Assembly: GCF_949987535.1 (NCBI RefSeq)
Contig: NC_080075.1
Coordinates: forward strand, 1,054,001 to 1,118,000
Direction of reading: 5' to 3'
From: Balaenoptera acutorostrata
Lineage: Eukaryota > Chordata > Mammalia > Artiodactyla > Balaenopteridae
Length of the DNA stretch: 64,000 bases
Part shown: in pieces, positions 1 through 12,900 of the stretch
How positions within the stretch are numbered: the first letter of the stretch is position 1
How the letters are laid out: each line of letters starts with the position of its first letter
The notes under the pieces: model-generated
Told to the model about the DNA's origin: nothing
The model's database searches: none
What the model saw: only the letters and a program-made list of their open reading frames with translations
Made by a program: the position numbers and the translations under genes

Positions 1-355
1 TCTTTTGATTAAAGTTTCTATATTTCTTTTTCATCCCTTTACTTTTAATGTACGTATGTCATTATAAAATGACAAGAAAAGCTAAAGCTAGTTTCTTGTT
101 CAACATATAGTTAGGTATTGTTTTATCCACTCTGACAATGTCTTTTAATTGTTACGTTTAGTCCATTTATATTTAACATAATTATTGATGTTTAGATCTA
201 TGTCTCCTATTTTATTATTTGGATTCTGTTTATTCCATTTTTTTTTTTTTTTTTTTTTAAAGGTTCAGAGAGGAGGGAGTATTTTTTTTTTTTTTAATGA
301 TATTCTTGTCTGCTTACATTCTTTTTTTTATGTATGTATGTATGTATGTATGTAT

Positions 356-615
356 GGCTGTGTTGGGTCTTCGTTTCTGTGCGAGGGCTTTCTCTAGTTG
401 TGGCAAGCGGGGGCCACTCTTCATCGCGGTGCGTGGGCCTCTCACTATCGCGGCCTCTCGTTGCCGCGCACAGGCTCCAGACGCGCAGGCTCAGTAATTG
501 TGGCTCACGGGCCGAGTTGCTCCGCGGCATGTGGGATCTTCCCAGACCAGGGCTCGAACCCGCGTTCTCTGCATTGGCAGGCAGATTCTCAACCACTGCG
601 CCACCAGGGAAGCCC
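356..615 (-). mobile_element. CHR-type SINE
   Basis: Reverse copy between a (TATG)n tail at 329-356 and 'ccaccagggaagccc'. It abuts the tail of the SINE at 629-916 and appears to be inserted in that tail. Confidence 0.93.
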
Positions 616-628
616 TTTTTTTTTTTTT

Positions 629-916
629 AAAGATTTATTTATTGATTGATTCATTACTATGTTGGGTCTTCGTTTCTGTGCTAGGGCTTCCTGTAGTTGC
701 GGCAAGCGGGGGCTACTCTTCATCGCGGTGCGCGGGCCTCTCACTATTGAGGCCTCTCTTGTTGCGGAGCACAGGCTCCAGACGCGCAGGCTCAGTAGTT
801 GTGGCTCACGGGCCCAGTTGCTCCGCGGCATGTGGGATCCTCCCAGACCAGGGCGCGAACCCGTGTCCCCTGCATTAGCAGGCAGACTCTCAACCGCTGC
901 GCCACCAGGGAAGCCC
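629..916 (-). mobile_element. CHR-type SINE
   Basis: Reverse copy with 'tgttgggtcttcgtttctgt' and end 'ccaccagggaagcccc'. The target duplication ctgtttattccattttt lies at 917-933 and, beyond the other SINE, at 226-242. Confidence 0.93.
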
Positions 917-1254
917 CTGTTTATTCCATTTTTAATTCCTCTGTTTACTCTTTTCTGCCTTCTTTTTGGTTATTTGAGTATTTCATATAATAATATTCTC
1001 ATTCTGTTTTGATTTATCTATTGTTTTTGAATATATCTCTTTGTATAGTTGTTTTTTAAATGGTGGCTCTAGGGCTTCCAATATAGATAATTATTCACAG
1101 AGTACTCAGAACGAATACTTCACCATTTCAAGTAGAATGTAGAAACTTTATGGCCATATAGATAGCTTTACCTTCCCCCCTTTATGTTGTAGATGTCTTA
1201 TATTACATGTACATGAACTATAAATGCCACTGAACAGTGTTATAATTTTTTCTT

Positions 1255-1665
1255 TGTCATCAAATATATTTTAAAAATAGAGGACAGATCCACTAGACAG
1301 AGATCACCAAGGAAAGAGAAGACTTTAACAATACCCTAAACAAACTAGACCTAAATGACATCTATTGACAACTCCACCCAACAACAGCAGAATACATGTG
1401 CCTCTCAAGTGCACATGGAACATTCTCCAGCATAGACCATATGCTAAGGCATAAGAGAAACCTCAATAAGTGCAAAAAAAATTGAAATTATACATACGAA
1501 GTATGTTTTCCCACAACAATGGAATGAAATTAGAAATCAACTACAGAGCAGAATTTGAGAAATTTACAGATATGTGCAAATTAACAGCATACTTCTAAAT
1601 AACCAATGAGTCAAGACATCACGAGGGAAATTAGAAAATACCTTGAGATGAATGAAAATGAAGAG
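1255..1665 (+). mobile_element. L1 ORF2 fragment
   Basis: Text such as 'tccactagacagagatcacc', 'ggaacattctccagcataga' and 'caatggaatgaaattagaaa' is L1 ORF2 in sense orientation, opposite to the fragment on its left. Broken by stops. Confidence 0.8.
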
Positions 1666-3200
1666 TCAGCATGGTCTGTCATAGCACATATGTGTCCCAG
1701 GGCCAGCTGGGGGCCATGGGCGCTGCTGCTTCTGAGCTCTAGAAGTTCTGATAGCTTTGTGGAATGCTAGAAACTGCTCAGGGTGGAATGCACTTTGCCA
1801 AGTATCCAGCAATCGCCGAGCTCCTCCTGTGAGTGGCAAGGGTACAAGGACAAAACGAGTCCTTCCGTTGGGAGCCATCCTTTTGGCAGGAACACAAACC
1901 AATACATACAAGTGCTCAAAACAACTACTGAATCAGAGGTGTGAGCAGAGGATTTGGGGGGCAAAGGAGAGTGACTAGTTTTGCTTGAGGAAGTCGGGAA
2001 AGGTTTAAAAACTGGGGTGAATTTGATGTGAGTCTCAAAAGTGAGGAGGGTTCATGGATCTCAGGAGGGCAGGTGAAGGTCCGGGAAAGATAGTCCTGCA
2101 TGATGGGCATGGCCATTGGGAGAAAACAGACTCAGCAATAGGTTGGGACCTGCTTGTTCGGTGAGCCTGATGAGGCTGGTAAACAAGGGGAGTCGAGTGA
2201 TGGCTGCTTGGAGGTCACAGCAGAGTGAGGACAGCGTGGAGCCAGCCAGGGCGCCAGCTGGGAGGAAGAAGGGCTCTGGGACCTTCTGCAGCTGAAGGGC
2301 TGGACTTTGGAGTCCTTAGCTGTGGGGATGGGAGGGGTGGGGGAGGGGAGAACAGATGGCAACTCGACCTTAGCCTGGGAGCCTGGAGAGATGGTGATGC
2401 CACTAAGGGCAGTGGGAAAATGGAGGAAATGGGAACTGGAAGAGGGCCAGGGCCCCTGCTCCCAGGCCGGGCTAGTGGGTATTTATTCTCCTTTCAAGAT
2501 CCAGCTCCAGGAGACCCTCCCCCGCCACCTGCGGGGTGCTGCCCGTGTGATCCTGCAAAACCTTATGCTTCCTCCCATGCTGTGCTGTAATCGCCCGTCT
2601 CTCTTTCTTGGGCAGGAGGAAGCCAAGGCCTGCACCTGCCCAGGGGAGGACAAGGCGTGCAGGACTCAGGTCGGACGTTTGAGGAAGGAGAGGAGGAGCC
2701 CGGGAACGATGGAGCCCCAAGAGCACGGGGCAGCTGAAGGGTGTGAAGATAAAGAACTGAAGCAGGTCAGAATTCACAGTGAACGGTGGGAAGACTCCAC
2801 CACCAGGGTACCTGGTTCTAAGATTTGCCTTGTCTACAGCAATCAGGCCATTTGCTTTTATTCATATACATGAATGTTTCTGTGATATACTCAAGAAGAC
2901 TTGAATTTTTCACACACACAGACATCCACCAAGTAACAGGGTAGAAATGTGCACAAGCTCGGAAGCACAGGAACCACCTGGGTTCACGTTCTGGACACGC
3001 CACGTCTTGCCATGCAAGCTCAGAGGGCCTCCTTGACTTCACAGCCCTGGGTGATTGTCAGGATTAAATAACACCGTGTTACCTACAAGGAAGCTGCCCT
3101 GTGAATGCACAGAGGCTGTTTGACATTTTTACATGGTTTTAGATATAGTACCACTTAAACTGTGTTCCAGAAAAAAACTACATACAAGTAAAAGTTTAAA
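1666..3200. other. Intergenic stretch downstream of LIMS1, no gene recognised
   Basis: Moderately GC-rich in 2150-2760, with overlapping chance frames of up to 188 codons that show no protein features. A MIR-like piece is at about 2950-3110 ('cctgggttcacgttctgg', then 'gtgattgtcaggattaaata'). Confidence 0.5.
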
Positions 3201-3204
3201 ATGG

Positions 3205-4163
3205 CTTTTAAAAAAAAATGTGGAACTTTTTAAAATTGGAAGTGTAACTGACCTATAACATCAAGTTAGTTTCAGGTGTACAACATAATGATTCCATATC
3301 TGTACGCATTGCAAAATGATCACAATGTCTAGTTAACATCTATCACCATGCAGTTTTTTTTTCCTGGAATTTTTAAAAAATTAATTAATTTATTTTTGGC
3401 TGCATTGGGTCTTCGTTGCTGTGTGCAGGTTTTCTCTAGTTGCGGCGAGCGGGCCTCTCATTGCGGTGGCTTCTCTTGTTGTGGAGCACGGACTCTAGGT
3501 GCGCGGGCTTCCGTAGTTGCAGCATGCGGGCTCAGTAGTTGTGGCTCACGGGCTCTAGAGTGCAGGCTCAGTAGTTGTGGTGCACGGGCTTAGTTGCTCC
3601 GCGGCATGTGGGATCTTCCCGGACCAGGGATCGAACCCGTGTCCCCTGCATTGGCAGGCGGATTCTTAACCACTGCGCCACCAGGGAAGTCCCCACCATG
3701 CAGTTTTAACATGTTTTTCTTATGATGAGAACTTTTAAGATCTATTCTTTAGCAACTTTCAAACGTGCAACTCAGTATTAATAACTATAGTCACCATGCT
3801 GTACATGATGTCCCTATGAATTGTTTATTTTATAACTGGAAGTTTGTATCTCTTGACCCTCTTCACCCATTTTGCCCACCTCCACCCTCCCACCCCACCT
3901 CTGACAACCACCAGTCTGTTCTTGGTTTTTTTTTATGACTCTTGCTTTTTGATTATTGGAGTTTCTTTTAATGATTCCACATATAAGTGAGATCATACAG
4001 TATTTGTCTTTCTCTGACTTATTTCACTTAGCATAGTGTCCTATCCACGTTGTCATAAACGGAAAGATTCCCTTCTTATCTCTGGCTGAATAATATTCCA
4101 TTGTTATATAGACCACATTTTTTCATTCATTCATCCGTCAATGGATGCTTAGGTTGTTTCCAA
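3205..4163 (-). mobile_element. L1 3' UTR, reverse orientation, split by a SINE
   Basis: The stretch 'gtttcaggtgtacaacataa' precedes the SINE, and 'caccatgctgtacatgatgt', 'gagatcatacagtatttgtc' and 'ggctgaataatattccattg' follow it. This is a classic reversed L1 3' end. Confidence 0.85.
3358..3693 (-). mobile_element. CHR-type SINE (long modular form)
   Basis: Reverse copy with 'ggctgcattgggtcttcgtt' and end 'ccaccagggaagtccc'. The target duplication caccatgcagtttt is at 3344-3357 and 3694-3707, inside an L1. Confidence 0.95.
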
Positions 4164-4244
4164 AACAACTTTCTTAAGCACTAGTCCTATATTCTCATGG
4201 TTCCATGTCTCAAAGCCATTCAAGTTAAGCAAAACACAACAGTA

Positions 4245-6825
4245 TTTTTAACAATTATGAACATTTATTAAGCACCAAGAGTATACTGCACGGGTTGCTA
4301 TGTAAAAACACAATTATTGACATAGTGTCCCTGCCACTGAGCTTACAATCTAAAATGAAATACAATAACAATGCTGTAAGCTGACCTCAAAATTTCCTTA
4401 ATTTAGAAATTGCTATTTTGGCAAATAAATGAGGCAAAATGATCTACCATCAGTTACAATGTTAATAAGGCTTTGAACATGATCCAAAGAACATTTGACT
4501 TGTACCCAAATGTTTTCCCAATTATCTTAGGCTTGATAAGAAAAAGACCACCTAGAAGTGGTAAACAGTGAATTATTTCAAACTGCCTTGTAGGATTTTA
4601 AGCCAAGATTTGCTCACTAGCCTGAGTTTCTCTCCGGCCAGAGGAAGCCGTGCAAAACACCGTGAAGTAAGCAATTCCGTCCTCTCGTCCACTGACAACT
4701 GTTCGGCCCTTCCTCCCCCCACGAGTGAGGGCTCTGTGTCCCCTAAAGCGGAGGAGGTGTGTGTCTGGATAAAACACCCCACAGCCTTGGAGGCTCAACG
4801 GGGCAGACTTGCAGGAAATACAAACTCGTATTTTATGAGAGGGGTGAGCAGTGGGGCCTCTGGCTGCAGGAGAGACGTAAACCTGGCAGCAGTTGAGCCC
4901 ATGCCTCTTCCCAGTGATTAGGAACACAGGCAAACGGGAGCCTCTGCTCCGAATTTCCGGTGTGAGAGCATTTAGGAATTTAGCCTCAAGACCCCAGACT
5001 GAAAACCCTGCACTATTCTGCCTGTATCCACAGTACAGTATTTAATAAATACTTTGAAGATTTTTGTTGCTGGTCATATATTAGCTGACAAAGGCACGCT
5101 GAAGGGATTTTGATTCTTGCTGTCAAATGCAAAGACAGTTTCAGACTTCTAAGCACAGTCCTAAACTATATATTGATTATCTTCAATCACTGATAATTCT
5201 TTGAACTCTAAAAGAACACTAAAAAATAAAGCAATTGGTTATAAATTAACTGAAGACTGACATACAGTTTACTCTGTAAAGTGCATGCACAAATGTTTAA
5301 AAAATACATGTGTACAAATATTTTAATGGCAGACTGGTAGCATCCTGAGTTTTTGTTTTAATGGTAAGACAATATTTCAGCAATTTTTGGAAAAACCAAT
5401 AATTTTCCCCTAAGTCCATCTTGGCAACTTTCTTTTATGTGATAACATAGCAGCAGCAACATTTAAAAAATGTTCACAAAATTTGCTTTGCATACAAGTT
5501 TATCAGGAAAGACTGGTCCAGAAACTTCAGGATAAAACTTTTTACAAAGTAAAATAATTCACTCCTTTTGACCTAAAATTGATACTTGAACATTCCTCTT
5601 CCAATTTAAGAGTGTCATTTATACCTCCTACTTATAGTAAATAAAATCTAATTATGAGATTTGTAATGAAAAATTTGAAACACACATCAACATCATTCTC
5701 TTCTAGTAAGATTACAGAAATTAATTTCAATGTGTTTCCCCAAAAAGTGAAAAAAATTTTAACATCTAATCATAGCTGTGGTAAATGAATTTGAGTTTAC
5801 AAATCTCAGTCAATGCACTTGTTTTTAGTTCGTAAGGTCTGAAACAGCTAGAATTCCTGATTAATGTATGTATTTTTCTAAGGCAAGGCAAGTTCATTTA
5901 TGTATAAAGCATAGATATTAGCATGGTTATAAAGGCAATATGAGCAATACATATACATTCACTTTTTTTTTAAGTGATACATTCCAAACTACATAACATT
6001 TAATTTCATGTCCTATTCTAAGACTACATTTTTGACCTTAACCTTAAGCATAATTGCTGTAATACATTAAAAAATACTTCATTTTCCCAATATTGTAAAG
6101 TATACTGTATTTTCAAATACCTAGTATAAATTTTTTTGCACAAAATTTAGAAAGGAATACTATCAGCTAACTAACTACTATGTTAAGTAATTATTGTATG
6201 AAGAAGTTCACAAGGAGAATAAAATATAAAACTAAGCATAGTAATTATGGCATTTAACCATAACAACAAAAATCCCCAAATCAAGTAGTTCTGAATATAC
6301 TTGTTTTTTATCTTAGTAATGTGCATATTCATTTTACAGCCACTAGTTTGATAAATGTACTAAGATTCTGTAAGGTCTGTTTTTCTTGATTGGTTGTTTT
6401 TCTTTCTTATAGCCTCCCAAACTGCAGTTGCAATTAATTTGCTTTTGAGTACAAAGTTAAATAGTGTTTATATTTTTTATCTGAGTCATGTAAAAGCTGA
6501 CTCCTTACTTTCATTTTTAAAAGTTATATTTAACTTTTTGGACCTCAATTAAAATTTAACATTTAACCATGTTTCTTTTGCTATTAAGTACAGTTGACAT
6601 TTCAAATTGATAAGGGTTACTAACAAAGGCAAATTTTGATCTCATCCATGTTTTAAATATGATTACACAAACTTTTTTTAATGAGAAAAAGGAGATGAAG
6701 AAAACCATTCAATAGGTCCTCTTCACTCTCAACTATTTTGCGATGCAGCTTTAAGTAAGGGTGTATCAGGTCAAGCAATGTTGTAATCTCTTATCTTTGC
6801 ATAGAAGAGAAAAAATAAAATGAAG
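4245..6825 (-). other. LIMS1: Putative LIMS1 3' untranslated region (main isoform)
   Basis: About 2.6 kb after the main stop codon is AT-rich, almost free of young repeats and without credible reading frames, unlike the SINE/L1-rich DNA beyond 4240. The first AATAAA on the minus strand after the stop that I could find is at 4263-4268. The length is in the range I expect for mammalian LIMS1 mRNA. Many ATTTA-type motifs are present on the minus strand, which could affect mRNA stability (inference). The lowest part looks like an old MIR-like repeat that may have donated the signal. Confidence 0.6.
4263..4268 (-). terminator. LIMS1: Candidate polyadenylation signal AATAAA for LIMS1 main isoform
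   Basis: The plus strand reads TTTATT, i.e. AATAAA on the minus strand. Cleavage would be expected 10-30 bases further on, near 4235-4255. Variant ATTAAA signals also occur inside the putative UTR (for example near 5324 and 5998), so shorter transcripts are possible. Confidence 0.45.
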
Positions 6826-6940
6826 TTATTTCCTTCCTAAGGTCTCAGCTAGCTTCTTAAGTCTTTTTTTCAGCTCCAACGGAAATTTCTCATAGCATTT
6901 CTTACAGACTGGCTTCATGTCAAACTCCACAAACTTATTC
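6826..6940 (-). CDS. LIMS1: LIMS1 last exon 10A: LIM5 end and canonical tail
   Basis: The acceptor is atctttag|GAATAAG. It completes Lys288 and encodes residues 289-325, [20 protein letters not shown] followed by [17 protein letters not shown], then TAA at 6826-6828. It holds the last LIM5 ligands (VCKKC) and the basic/leucine-rich C-terminal helix. In PINCH-1 this tail has been discussed as carrying overlapping nuclear import and export signals. It is the tail that identifies the gene as LIMS1. Confidence 0.96.
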
Positions 6941-9900
6941 CTAAAGATAACAATAATAATAATAAAAAAGAAATTAGTGGAAATGTAGTCAACATTTGTA
7001 TATAGACAGACAAATAATGTGCAGTAATTTTACTGAAGTAAATGAAGACACTATGCATATAACATCTATATTCGTATTAGCAAAAAACTTTAATTCTAAT
7101 CTCAATTCTAATCATTATGGTAAACATAAAAAATTCACAATATCATTTGAAGAAAGTTGCCCTTGTAAATTGATCTTGTACATCTATCTGTGTAATACAG
7201 AATGGATATTATTGATACATTTTAGTCTGTGCTAAGTATACAGGGAATATAATGTAAATAAAATTCAGATAATTAAAGTCAATCACATTTTAAAGTACCA
7301 TGAGAGCACTTTTAAAGAACAGTCATTCAAAGCAAAGAACTGTATTTCTGTAATTTGAATGATCCTCTCTTTACTGAAGGCAAAATCATCTTACTTAGTA
7401 TTTTATATCATGTAGCTGTGAGGTTTCATCTTTCCTGGCCTCCCATCCCCACAACAACAAGCATCTTGAAAAAAATCTAACATAATATATAGGTTATTTT
7501 GGTTGGCTGTCTGACAGAAAGCTTTAAATCACTCTTCAAGAGCACAAGTGGACCAGGTGGTCACATCTGTGACCTGTGGCCTGTGGTCACATCTGTGAAT
7601 GGCGTATATACGGAGAACTCAACTCTTTTTAAAAAGCCAGGGCAATACACACTCTCAATTCACTTGTAAAACAATTGTGGACAGGTGTTGAGACGGCCTC
7701 CTAGCTATGGGTGATGCATCTCCAGCTGACAGTTATGAGGGCTTATCACCGCTGAAATCATGGGTCCTTAATTGTGAATGGAGCAAATGCAGTACTTTAC
7801 AACTTGCTCATTTTCTGTGAAATTACGTTTAGGAAGCATTTGTGGGACAGGTCCAGTGATATACTGTCAGCTGTGACAAATTATTATATCTGCTGATATA
7901 ATTTTAAAGAACAACATTAATGACAAAGTTAATTCCTGACCACACATTTAAAGTGAAAAATCTTTTATTTTAAAGCACCACATGGGAATTATTTTCTACT
8001 GTTTTTCAGAGCCTAATGCTGACAGTTATTCAAATGATGTTACATTTCAACTGGCAATTTGATTTAAATAGTACCATTGAGTTAAAAGTTCTCCCAAAGT
8101 CTTCTTAGAACAAAAGCTATTAAAACTGCCATGTTTTTGATGAAAGAAATAAATTATCCCTGCTCCCAGAGATACTGCTAAACAAACCTTACGTTGTTTT
8201 AATCTTATATCTGAATTTTAATTCCTCTTTAATTTTAAACAATAAAAAAACTCTTAGAGCTCAGAACACAATGGTACTATGAAGGAACTGGGACAATCAT
8301 GCTAGCAGTTCAAGAGAATTTCAAAGATTGAAATATTTCCCATAAAAATCAGGAATACAATTGAGTTTGAAAACATCAAGAAAATGAGTTCATAATCAGT
8401 AGCACGTGGGCAGCAAATGAAAGCACAAATACACACACCAGAGATGCCGTATCTTATTATGTACCTTAGAGGGTCTCTGCTTAGACAGGAAACATGCTGA
8501 GAGGATTCAGTTTAATATAGAACTTAGAACATACAACACTGGAATTGATCAAATTATATTATTTTAGGCAAAGAAACCAAAACCAGGATTTTAAAAGCTG
8601 CAATTATCAGACAAGAATACTTTGAAACTTTTCCAGTATCTATTAGGATATTAGAATTCTTCCCTTTGAATCCATTGGAAAAAGAAAAAAGAAATCTACA
8701 CCATATTGTGATTAAAAAAACGAGCTGAGAGTCTACAGGTTCAGGGACGAAAGTGAAGTACAAGCCAGTGTTAAGTGTGAACCCTTCTCAAGGTGTGTAA
8801 CTTTAATAATTAGGCAAAAGGACCAGCTCTACATGGGACAAACGCTTCTATTTCAATCTCTCCTGGCTACAGATACATGCCCGAAAGTAACGAAAAAAGC
8901 AAGAGACAAAAGCGAATGAAAACATATTCTAAAGGACTAACCAAAGGAGAAAGCAGTGAAAATGATGACAGAGGGATAGAAAAGTTTACAAACAGACTGG
9001 CTTTTTCTTTTTCTGCTTGTCCTTATCCTTTGCTTCTCTCTCCCGTCTGGCAAGTCGCCTCTTAAATTCTTCTGGCATTTTCTCATAACAGTGTTTGCAG
9101 ACTGGTTTTAGATCAATTTCAACAAACTTATCCCTTTGCGCAGGACAGAGAAGGAACAGGAGAAAACAGGGAACAATTAAAGGAAGAACCTTTGCTCTTA
9201 GAAGGCCTGAACAGAGAGAAGAAATAAGGCATCAGATCATTCTTTTTAAACTCTGCGAATGTTTTTACAACGCCCCCTAAGTGTTGGTGGCGGCGCTCGA
9301 GGGAGCCGGGGCGGACTTACTTGAGCGTTAACTTGGCGCTGCAGGTGGAACAGGCGAAGCAGTGCACGCACCAGGCCTTGTTGAGCGCGGAGACCACTAG
9401 GGGACAGGAGGGGGGCCGTCACTCAGCGCACCCGCCCGTCCCGGGCTGGGTGCCCTCCTCGAGGGCTTTTCTCACCGAAGAGCCCCACACGGCACTGAAA
9501 ATCTCGTGCCGTTAACTGGTTCACAGGATTGGTCGACGTTATTTATTAATTTATCTCATCACGTTGTTAGAGCACACAACCCCAGCTCTGCATTTGTCTG
9601 CCACGACTGTAGGCTTCCCCTTAGGGAAGATCACCGTTGCCTTTTCAACCCGTGTTGGTGGTTCATGTTTTCTTCTCCCGTGAGGCATCCGAATGGCAGG
9701 TACCAGGTCTTCACGCCGACACCCCCCAGCCCCGCCCCCAACCGCCAAGCTGTGACGGCGCGGCCCCGGCTTTCCTAGCACAGCAGGTAATTAAAACAAA
9801 GTCCAGATGCTAACTCACCGGCCTGCAGGAGCCTGTCTGCCAAGCCGACACTAAGGCAAGAGCTTCCTTCCCCTGGCAGCTGCCTCCCGTGGGCGGGGGT

Positions 9901-12900
9901 AAGATTTATTCCCAAAGGCACTAGAGAGCACTTTCCTGAACCCACCCCTTAATGAAGGGCACACGGGCAGTGTTTCAGAAAGCGTTTGCCGACTTAGGCT
10001 CTCTGCTCAGAGGCTGAAGCAGGAATGTTTGCAACTTCGCCAGGAAACTTCTGGCAGAACTTGCTGCGCCTATTGGCAAACACAGCTGCTTCCTTCCCGT
10101 CCCCATCAATCAGGGGCGAGGGGGCGGGCCCTGGAAACACCTAGAGATAACTGCCAGGGTGCTGGGGACCCTTCCTAAGTGCTCCCGAGAAACACGCCCT
10201 GCAGCTTCCGGAAGGAGTAACTGGAAGGAGAAGAGGCCTTGGGGTCAGCCGCTCCTATGGTAACGACCCTAGGTCAGCCGCTGCTATGGTAACGACCCTA
10301 CGCACTGGCCTAAAGTATCACCACAAACGAGCCACAAGCCCACCTCTGAGGAGTTAGCATCGCCCTGCTAGAGAATACTTGGCAAATATGCAAAGAAAGA
10401 GGAAAAGTAACGGATAACCATCACATTGCAAACAACCTTTTTCAATCTTCACATGACCCAAGGGTTTTTGTGTCAAAACGGTGCCCTACAGGTTAAAATC
10501 CCTGCAGGTACTTACCATCACCTTCTATAACACGGTTGCAGTGGAAACAAACATCACCAAATAGCTGAAAATGAAAAAAAAGAAAAAAAAAAAAGTAAAG
10601 ATGTGTTACAACTAAGTATCAGAACACCAAACATTTAATATAAATAATTTCAGTTCTTTGTACAACTTAAAAACAAATAGCTGGCTACCTAAACCCAGAA
10701 TTTGCCATTACTAGAGAGAGAATCAGTCAAAGTTCACTGACTAGTTTTTACTTCCTGCAATGAAAAGAATTTACTCTTCATCATGATCAAAAACAAACAA
10801 AGGCTCTGGAAATGTTCTGGATTTCAGGAAGCTGAAGGAGCATGAAAACCCTACACTGGGTTCGGTTCTGGAGTGGAAAAAAGGCCAGAAGGACTTGATT
10901 GGGTCAAGTGACAGAACTGGAATGGACAGACTGAAGTAATCAATACAGATAACCACGGTTACATAAGAGATTCCCGTATTCTTGGGAAATGTACACTGAA
11001 GTATTTAGGGGTAAAGGAGCATGGGGAACTCATCATCAAATGCTTCAGAAAAAATACGCATGTGTTTATATGTGTACATAAACTTGTATATAATGAAACG
11101 TGCATTTACGTAAGTGTCGTCTTCATAGAGAGGGCAGGACACACACATGATGAAGCAGGTAGTAAACCTGAGTAAAACAGGTAGGTATTTTCTTTGTATT
11201 TTTTATTTTACAACCTTTCTGCGAGCCTGAAATGATTTTCCAAATAAAACGTTAAAAAGCAATCGCGGGCTTCCCTGGTGGCGCAGTGGTTGAGAATCTG
11301 CCTGCCAATGCAGGGGACACGGGTTCGAGCCCTGGTCTGGGAAGACCCCACATGCCGCGGAGCAACTGGGCCCATGAGCCACAACTACTGAGCCTGCGCG
11401 TCTGGAGCCTGTGCTCCGCAACAAGAGAGGCCGCGACAGTGGCCCCCGCTCGCCACAACTAAAGAAAGCCCTCGCACAGAAACGAAGACCCAACACAGCC
11501 AAAAATAAATAAATAAATAAATAAATTTTTTAAAAAAGCAATCGCTATAGCCCAAAGTACATTCTCCCAGAGCTCTCCTTGTACTTAAGCATTGCGAAGC
11601 TCAAGTTCATACAAGTGTGTGTAGTATTCCACCAGCCCCGTCCCTACCTGGTTGTAGTGGGTTTCACAGTACGCCAGGCCCTTCCTCTCGTAATGGCGAT
11701 GTCCGAGAAACGGTTTCTCACACTTGGCACAAACAAAATGCTGAAAGAAAGTGCGTTAGGTCTTACTTGGATTGCCATGTTTTATTTACACAGTGAAGCA
11801 AAACCCCAAAGCTGAAGTAGCTCAGAGGAGATCCATGACAGCCTGGGGTGCTTATGTCATTTGGGCCACAGGTGACCCTGTGGGGCATCCAGCCTTCGTC
11901 CAGGCGTCCGGAGGCCTTGACTCGACAGCACAGAGTGAGGACAGAGGTGAACGTGGGGACACATCTCTGGGCTGGACCAGGACACCTCCTGCCTCAGGGA
12001 TCTAGGAACCAAGAGCACTGCTTGCCTCGTCACTTGGAGGTCACGGAGCCGTGTAGAGTCTATGTTCTTAGTCTTCCACGAGGTCCACAGGTGCCCCTCA
12101 GCATCTCCCAGCCTCACCAGCGCACCTGAGCCTCGGGCGTGCGAGGGCCCCGGCCACCCCTCCGCAGGGAACTCACCTCCACGTGCCACTGCTTGCCCAT
12201 GGCGTTCACCACGCGCCCTTCGATCGGCCGGCGGCAGGCACCACAGATGGGGACCCCCATCTTGTCGTGGCACGGCAAGCAGTACAGCTCCCCCTTCAGC
12301 TCCCGGGCGTCGGCGGTCAGCTCCTTCCTGCCCACGAGAAAGGGACCAGCTGAGCAGCGCCACCGCAAGGCAGGCAGGCAACCGGTGCAGCCCATGTGCC
12401 TCCGAGAAGGTTTCCGAAGAGAACCCGCAACAACCCCTGTAACTGCTTTTCTCCCCCTTGGAGGTGGTCAGAGTAGTCTGATCAAGAGGCTTGAACAGGC
12501 TTCAGATTCGTATCCAAACATCAACATCATGCAGTGCTGATAGGCCGGACACACACCACCACACCGGCCACAGCTACCGTCCCCTGTCTGCTGTCACTTT
12601 AGAGTCCCTCGTCTTCCTTAAAAAGCTGGGGAGGAGGATCCCAGTCGTGAGGGCAGACCCGCCGATATTATCTTCCCAAAATAACCGAGGAGTCTGGAGA
12701 CTAGTTCCGCTTACTGACACTCACTAGCAAGCTGCTAAGAATAGTTTTAGGTTAATAGAAAATACACAAACGAGATGCTCAGGCCGTTCCTCCTCCAAAT
12801 GCTTAAGTTCACTACTATTTTCAGTCTCCTGAGTCCATAAACAGAGATGGCCCCAAAGCAAGATGAATTTCATCGGTTTTAAAAGATTCTTTAGAAGTGC

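Larger units (their letters stand above)
1..1250 (-). mobile_element. Old L1 ORF2 fragment, reverse orientation, carrying two nested SINEs
   Basis: Flanking text 'catatagttaggtattgttt' and 'ccatttatatttaacataat' on the left, and 'tggtggctctagggcttcca' and 'accttcccccctttatgttg' on the right, match reversed L1 ORF2. The L1 is interrupted between 226 and 933 by SINE insertion. Confidence 0.75.

Noticed and set aside
8986..9133. CAAX prenylation motif at the alternative LIMS1 C-terminus (PVCL)
   Set aside because: The cysteine is second from the end, not fourth, so it does not fit the CAAX rule.
11290..11340. tRNA-like box A and box B in SINE heads
   Set aside because: They are promoter remnants within tRNA-derived SINEs; no complete tRNA fold or intact tRNA gene was found.
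11203..11502. Frames reading like [10 protein letters not shown]...[13 protein letters not shown], repeated many times in the window
   Set aside because: They are translations of CHR SINE copies; the same peptide recurs at every SINE and has no gene context.
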